Assembly (NCBI GenBank): GCA_036559965.1
Contig: DATBSD010000143.1
Coordinates: 1 to 9,465, forward strand
Length of the DNA stretch: 9,465 nucleotides
Source: CSP1-4 sp036559965
GTDB lineage: Bacteria > Chloroflexota > Limnocylindria > Limnocylindrales > CSP1-4
Direction of reading: 5' to 3'
Shown: positions 6,213 through 9,465 of the stretch, piece by piece
How positions within the stretch are numbered: position 1 is the first letter of the stretch
Layout of the letters: every line of letters begins with the position of its first letter
Position numbers and translations under genes: made by a program
The notes under the pieces: model-generated
Database searches by the model: none
What the model saw: the letters and a program-made list of their open reading frames with translations, nothing else
Told to the model about the DNA's origin: nothing

Positions 6213-7601
6213 ATGAGCGGGAACCAGCCGACCGTCTTCCGCGGCGAGGCGCGTCGGCCGGCCGGCCGGCCGGCCGAGGTGACGGTAACGCTCACCGCCG
6301 AAGGGTTGAGCGTGGCGAGTGTCACCTCTGTCGCCTGGTCGGCCGCCTACCGCGACGTGACGCGCGTCGTGCCCGACGCGGGGGCGGTCCTGCTCGAGCT
6401 CGGCGACGGCCCAGCCCCCGAGCGCTGGCTGTTCGAGCGCTTCGGTGCGCTGACCGGCACGCTGGTGCGCGGCATCCGCGACGGCCGCCTCAGGCAGTGG
6501 CTGGCGGACGGGCTCGCCGCCATCGACGAGGCGGCGACCATCGAGCTCGTCGAGGTCGCCGACGGACCGCTGACCGGGGTGGCCCAAGTCCTTGTCCACG
6601 ACCGAGGCATCGCCCTGGCCTCGCTCGCCGACGCGGCGCCGCGGCTGCGTGTGCGACGAGCCGACATCGGCGCCGTCGAGGTCGTGCTTGCGTCGGGTCG
6701 CGTCCGGATCGCCGGCCGGGCTGGACCGCTGGCGCGCGGGGGAGTCGCGACGGTCGACCACGTGGAGCTCGTCGGGCTCGGCGCACAGGCGAGTCGTATG
6801 GCCGGCGAGTGGACCGGCCGTCGGGACGCCGCCGCTGCGGACATGGCCGCCATCCTGGCCGGTCTCGTGCCAGACCTGCCGTTCGACCAGCGAAGCGAGC
6901 TGGCGACGATGCTGCGCGAGGGCGTGCCGGTGGCCGCCGCGGATGTCGGCGACGCCTGGGCACAGCTCGAGTCGGCGGTCCTTGCCGAGCCCACCTTCGC
7001 CGCCTCGTATCGCGCACTGCTGGCCGTCGCGGGCGGTGGATCCGCTGCGCGACGATGGCTCGCCCTGGCGCCCGAGACGCCCGGCGCCTCGGACTCTCCG
7101 AAGGCCTGGTTCCTGGTCGCGCTGCCCGGCAACCTGGTGGCGCTCGAGCTGGTCAGCGAGGGTGCCCACGCGACGTACTGCTTCCACGTCACGCCCCGGA
7201 CCCGGTACGTCGTCGACGCCGACGACCGAGACGACGTTGGTCGAGCCGTGACCGACATCTCCGAGGCGCTCATCGACGCTCGCTTTCTCCGCGAGCCGAT
7301 GGCCATCCCGGCGGTGCGCCTGACCGAGCCTCGGTTCCTGCGCTATCGACTGGCGCTTCGCGCTCTGCCCAGCCTGGCTGCCGCGCGGTCGCGCTTCGTG
7401 GCGCGGATCGCCCACCGCGACGACGCATCGTGGGCCGCTGCCATCGGTGATCTCGTGCGCTGGCACGGCTCGGCACGCGACGATGATGCCGAGTGGCCGG
7501 GTCGCGCGACGCAGGAACGCGACATCGCCGATGCCGGCGACCAGGCCATCGACGACGATGTCGGATCGCTGGCCGGCGCCGCCGCCGAAACGGAGGGTTG
7601 A
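6213..7601 (+). CDS. Protein of unknown function, possible PH-like beta-rich segments
   Basis: I do not recognise this 462-residue protein. It has no signal peptide or membrane helix. Residues about 22-98 show alternating strands (VTVTLTAEGLSV, a YRDVTRVV strand, VLLELGDG) followed by an amphipathic segment ending at about 98, a pattern reminiscent of bacterial PH-like domains. A second strand-rich segment lies at about 108-190. The middle (about 205-290) is helical and Ala-rich, and 296-345 is again strand-rich (AWFLVALPGNLVALELV). The C-terminal 45 residues are acidic and probably disordered. ATG at 6213 lacks a good Shine-Dalgarno sequence, but sits 11 bases after the DUF2252 stop, consistent with translational coupling; GTG at 6279 is an alternative. 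Third codon positions are strongly GC-rich in this frame, and two longer overlapping frames are Arg- or His-rich shadows. It sits between a DUF2252 gene and a zinc-ribbon gene, suggesting a shared, unknown cytoplasmic task. Confidence 0.75.
   Translation: MSGNQPTVFRGEARRPAGRPAEVTVTLTAEGLSVASVTSVAWSAAYRDVTRVVPDAGAVLLELGDGPAPERWLFERFGALTGTLVRGIRDGRLRQWLADGLAAIDEAATIELVEVADGPLTGVAQVLVHDRGIALASLADAAPRLRVRRADIGAVEVVLASGRVRIAGRAGPLARGGVATVDHVELVGLGAQASRMAGEWTGRRDAAAADMAAILAGLVPDLPFDQRSELATMLREGVPVAAADVGDAWAQLESAVLAEPTFAASYRALLAVAGGGSAARRWLALAPETPGASDSPKAWFLVALPGNLVALELVSEGAHATYCFHVTPRTRYVVDADDRDDVGRAVTDISEALIDARFLREPMAIPAVRLTEPRFLRYRLALRALPSLAAARSRFVARIAHRDDASWAAAIGDLVRWHGSARDDDAEWPGRATQERDIADAGDQAIDDDVGSLAGAAAETEG
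6255..6276 (+). repeat. Tandem CGGC tetranucleotide repeat (5.5 units)
   Basis: Twenty-two bases of uninterrupted CGGC repeats fall at codons 15-22 of the unknown gene, encoding part of an Arg/Pro/Ala/Gly stretch. A unit not divisible by three this close to the start would shift the frame if it slipped. In a very GC-rich genome such a run may also be chance. Confidence 0.85.
7592..7597 (+). promoter_or_regulatory. Strong ribosome binding site of the triple zinc-ribbon gene
   Basis: GGAGGG lies 9 bases before the ATG at 7607 and inside the last codons of the preceding gene. It fixes the start right before the first zinc ribbon, although the frame stays open further upstream. Confidence 0.75.
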
Positions 7602-7606
7602 GGCCG

Positions 7607-7999
7607 ATGCCGACGTTCAAGCACCCATGTCCGCATTGCGGGACCTACATCCAGCGCGACGCGGCGGCCTGTCCCGCCTGCGGTCGTGCCGACCCGTTCG
7701 CGCCGGGCCGCTGCCCGGCCTGCAAGGCGCCCATCGAGGACCCCGCCTGGGTCGCCTGCCCGAGGTGCGGCGCGTCCCTCGTGACAGCGCCGGCGGTGAG
7801 TCAGCCCGCCGCCGACGGCAGGGTGACCAAGCCGCCCGGCCCGGCGGGCCTGCCGAGCGTGGCTCCTGCGGACCCACCGACCAGCGTTGCGCCGGACCAG
7901 CCGGCTGCCGACGGCGCGCGACGATGTAGGGGCTGCCTGGCGCCGCTGCCCGACGGCGCTCGGTTCTGTCGCGAGTGCGGAACGGTCGCCGCTAGCTGA
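7607..7999 (+). CDS. Small protein with three zinc ribbons
   Basis: The 130-residue protein is mostly zinc ribbon. Three CxxC pairs-of-pairs are visible: C8/C11 with C22/C25, C36/C39 with C51/C54, and C107/C110 with C121/C124. The first two ribbons are adjacent; a Pro/Ala-rich, probably disordered linker (about 61-103) separates them from the last. There is no enzymatic domain, signal peptide or membrane helix. Such double and triple ribbons commonly serve as protein- or nucleic-acid-binding adaptors, but nothing here tells the partner. It starts 5 bases after the stop of the unknown gene with GGAGGG overlapping that gene's end, so the two are almost certainly translated from one message. Its stop overlaps, on the opposite strand, the end of another zinc-ribbon gene by 8 bases. 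Its last ribbon (ARFCRECGT) resembles the last ribbon of that neighbour (TRFCGNCGT). Confidence 0.88.
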   Translation: MPTFKHPCPHCGTYIQRDAAACPACGRADPFAPGRCPACKAPIEDPAWVACPRCGASLVTAPAVSQPAADGRVTKPPGPAGLPSVAPADPPTSVAPDQPAADGARRCRGCLAPLPDGARFCRECGTVAAS

Positions 8000-8029
8000 C
8001 GGCGGTGCCGCAGTTGCCGCAGAAGCGAG
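7959..8029. repeat. Imperfect inverted repeat at convergent gene ends, possible bidirectional terminator
   Basis: With a 5-base loop at 7992-7996, positions 7959-7991 can pair with 7997-8029: by hand count 23 Watson-Crick pairs, 4 G-U pairs and 6 mismatches out of 33 positions (counted on the plus-strand RNA). Runs include 7964-7968 with 8020-8024 and 7976-7980 with 8008-8012. It arises because both convergent genes end with similar zinc-ribbon codons. No T-tract follows on either side, so intrinsic termination is not certain. Confidence 0.6.
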
Positions 8030-8615
8030 TACCAGCGGCGAGATCGTTGCCGCAGTTCGTGCACTTCGCCTGCCCGGTCGGGGTACCGCAGTTGGCGCAG
8101 AAGCGTTCCGATCCGACGGGCTTGCCGCAGTTGGCGCAGACCGTCTCACGCGCGCTCGTGTCGCCGCTGAAGACCGTCTCTTGTTGCATCGCCTGATGCA
8201 TCTGCTGGATCTCGACCTGTGCGCGCGCCGCCTCCATCTCGCCGGCCAGCTTCGGTGCGCACGAGACACACAGCCCGCGGGCCTCGTTCCAGCACGTCTC
8301 GTCGACCCAGTGGCTGGACCGGGGGCAGCGCGTGAAGAGGGGCATGATCTCGTTGGCGGCCTTCTTGAGGGCATCGTCGCGGGCGCCCCGATCGGCGATG
8401 TCCTTGGCGCTCCGGGCCGCGTTGGATGCACCACCGAACATGCCGCCGAGGACGTTGCTGGCGCCGCTCAGCAGCGTGCTCGCCGTGCCTAGGTTGGAGC
8501 GCATGAACTCGCTCCGGTAGCCCGAGCCGCAGATGTCGCAGCGGAACTCGAACTGATAGCCGCTCTCGTCCGAGAGGTCGGTGTAGTTCTTCGTGAACGG
8601 GGTGAAGCCGGGCAT
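7992..8615 (-). CDS. Zinc-ribbon protein with N-terminal CxxC and C-terminal double zinc ribbon
   Basis: The 207-residue protein begins with a FEFRCDICGSGYRSEF segment (22-37, C26/C29). A Gly/Ala-rich helical segment (about 41-92) follows, then a central Cys cluster (C97, C108, C116, C119, in CPRSSHWV and CWNEARGLCVSC), a helical Gln/Met-rich stretch (about 124-148), and a double zinc ribbon (C160/C163/C173/C176 and C185/C188/C199/C202). I recognise the general architecture from bacterial proteins annotated only as zinc-ribbon proteins; function unknown. From memory, relatives usually have CPxC in the central cluster, whereas here it reads CPRS. I chose ATG at 8615 because GAGGAG (8626-8621) is 5 bases upstream and the conserved part starts just after it; the open frame extends further up without a good site. 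It converges with the triple-ribbon gene, overlapping by 8 bases. Confidence 0.85.
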   Translation of the reverse strand: MPGFTPFTKNYTDLSDESGYQFEFRCDICGSGYRSEFMRSNLGTASTLLSGASNVLGGMFGGASNAARSAKDIADRGARDDALKKAANEIMPLFTRCPRSSHWVDETCWNEARGLCVSCAPKLAGEMEAARAQVEIQQMHQAMQQETVFSGDTSARETVCANCGKPVGSERFCANCGTPTGQAKCTNCGNDLAAGTRFCGNCGTAVS

Positions 8616-8724
8616 CTTCGCTCCTCTGCCCCCCGCCGGCGCCGGTCGCCGGGTCGACCTCAGGGCAGGATACGCGCTCGACGACGGGGCCGGGCGACGT
8701 CCTGCATCGAGGTTGGCTAGCTCA
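8616..8724 (-). promoter_or_regulatory. Gap upstream of the minus-strand zinc-ribbon gene, weak promoter candidate
   Basis: This 109-base gap holds the GAGGAG ribosome binding site (8626-8621) and a TATCCT -10-like element on the minus strand (8672-8667), but no recognisable -35 at the right spacing. No terminator hairpin with a T-tract is seen after the gene to the right, so the two minus-strand genes could also share a transcript. Confidence 0.3.
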
Positions 8725-9465
8725 TCAGGGCTTCCGGAACTCGACCAGCTCGATCGCGAGGGGGTCGTCGACGGGCCCCTCCGCGATGAGGCCGACACCC
8801 GGTGCGTAGACCTTGCGTTCGAGCTGGCTCGGCTCGAGCGGCGTCCAGTCCTCCGTCGTCACTGTCGCCTCGAAGGCGCCAAGCGGCACCGTCAGTGTGC
8901 CGTCGAGGGCGATGACCTTGCTCAGGTCCTCGGCCTCGCCGACGTAGTACTCGTTGCGATAGACGTCACCCACGTGCGGCTGCGCGAGCATGACGATGCC
9001 CGGTCGTGCGCCATCGACGCCGGCCTCCCAGGAGCCGGCTGTGCTGACCGGCGTGCCGTTCTCGTACTCGGTGGTCTCCTCGCCGAAGTACCAGACGTTG
9101 CCCCAGCGATCCTGCGCATACCAATCGAGGGTGTCCTCGATGAGTCGTCCGTCCTCGTAGGCGCGGTCGCGAACGACCGTCGTCGTCACGCCCAGGATGA
9201 CCTTCGAGTAGTCGGTGACCTCGACCACGATGCGCTCGCCGTCACCTTCAAGGACCGTCGTCGTGCCGGCTGCGAGCGGCCAATAGGGATTGTCGGCGAC
9301 CGCCACGAAGTCGGCGGGGTCGACCGACACGACGTACGGCAGGTCCTCGACGTAGGCGGCGGGGTTGCGATCCACGGCCGGCGCCGTGGTCGGGCTCGGT
9401 GACGGCATCGTGATAGCCGTCGGCGAGACGGCGCTGCCCGGCTCGAGCGCGGCGGTGCTCGGCGA
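8725..9465 (-). CDS. Probable secreted protein of unknown function (5' end cut by window edge)
   Basis: The frame is open to the window edge, giving 246 visible residues. The first 35 or so are a Ser/Thr/Pro/Ala linker of the kind that follows a signal peptide or lipobox in exported proteins. An internal ATG at 9408 has no ribosome binding site, so the true start is probably outside. The rest is a strand-rich domain with many aromatic and acidic residues: NPYWPLAAGTTTVLEGDGER (59-78), a VILGVTTTVVRDRAYEDG region (89-106), DWYAQDRWGNVWYFGEETTE (114-133), SWEAGVDGARPGIVM (145-159) and YAPGVGLIAEG (220-230). I recognise this as a recurrent type in high-GC bacteria, always annotated as hypothetical in my memory; no catalytic motif or Cys is visible. 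Exported location is inference, since the signal sequence is not in the window. It lies 109 bases upstream of the zinc-ribbon gene on the same strand. Confidence 0.8.
   Translation of the reverse strand, partial: SPSTAALEPGSAVSPTAITMPSPSPTTAPAVDRNPAAYVEDLPYVVSVDPADFVAVADNPYWPLAAGTTTVLEGDGERIVVEVTDYSKVILGVTTTVVRDRAYEDGRLIEDTLDWYAQDRWGNVWYFGEETTEYENGTPVSTAGSWEAGVDGARPGIVMLAQPHVGDVYRNEYYVGEAEDLSKVIALDGTLTVPLGAFEATVTTEDWTPLEPSQLERKVYAPGVGLIAEGPVDDPLAIELVEFRKP

Noticed and set aside
6023..7450. Plus-strand 475-codon frame overlapping DUF2252 and the unknown gene
   Set aside because: Slightly longer than the accepted 462-codon frame but extremely Arg-rich, overlaps the DUF2252 end by about 180 bases and has poorer codon third-position bias; treated as a shadow.
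6198..7466. Minus-strand 422-codon frame opposite the unknown gene
   Set aside because: His/Arg/Gly-rich antisense frame with no domain; the plus-strand frame fits the operon spacing and codon bias.
8616..8798. N-terminal extension of the minus-strand zinc-ribbon gene to 8798
   Set aside because: The extra 61 residues are Ser/Arg/Pro-rich, overlap the end of the neighbouring gene, and a good ribosome binding site precedes the ATG at 8615.

Overview
This is a very GC-rich, gene-dense window with short intergenic gaps and frequent GTG/TTG start codons. It contains no RNA genes, insertion sequences, phage genes or CRISPR arrays. The gene content (DUF2252, TfoX N-terminal domain, FtsX/MacB-like exporter with an adaptor, several zinc-ribbon proteins, a secreted Tyr/Trp-rich protein) suggests a high-GC bacterium of the Chloroflexota (Limnocylindria-like) or Actinomycetota. 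That placement is an inference from composition and familiar families; there is no taxonomic marker gene.

Left half, minus strand (4668 down to 1): an exporter operon in the order ATPase, permease, membrane-fusion adaptor. The ATPase (3802-4668) overlaps the two-repeat FtsX-like permease (1425-3809) by 8 bases, and the HlyD/MacA-like adaptor (366-1376) follows after 48 bases. Together they look like a complete MacAB/YknXYZ-type mechanotransmission exporter with unknown cargo. A TfoX N-terminal-domain gene (1-308), cut by the window edge, follows 57 bases downstream on the same strand.

Centre: a 141-base divergent intergenic region (4669-4809) separates the exporter operon from a plus-strand operon of three genes: a DUF2252 protein (4810-6201, TTG start), an unrecognised 462-residue protein with possible PH-like beta-rich segments (6213-7601), and a 130-residue protein with three four-cysteine zinc ribbons (7607-7999). 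Gaps are 11 and 5 bases, so the three are probably co-transcribed and translationally coupled. The DUF2252 protein has kinase-like motifs in permuted order: the catalytic-loop-like motif precedes the Gly-rich-loop/Lys-like motif.

Right end, minus strand: a zinc-ribbon protein (7992-8615) converges on the triple-ribbon gene, with the two reading frames overlapping tail to tail by 8 bases. Because both genes end in a similar zinc ribbon, their 3' ends form a 33-position imperfect hairpin (7959-8029) that could stop transcription from both sides. Further right is the C-terminal part of a probably secreted protein (8725-9465), cut by the window edge.

The most interesting points are the permuted kinase-like motif order in DUF2252, the unexplained DUF2252/unknown/zinc-ribbon operon, and the hairpin made from two convergent homologous gene ends. 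No clearly new defence or mobile system is visible.
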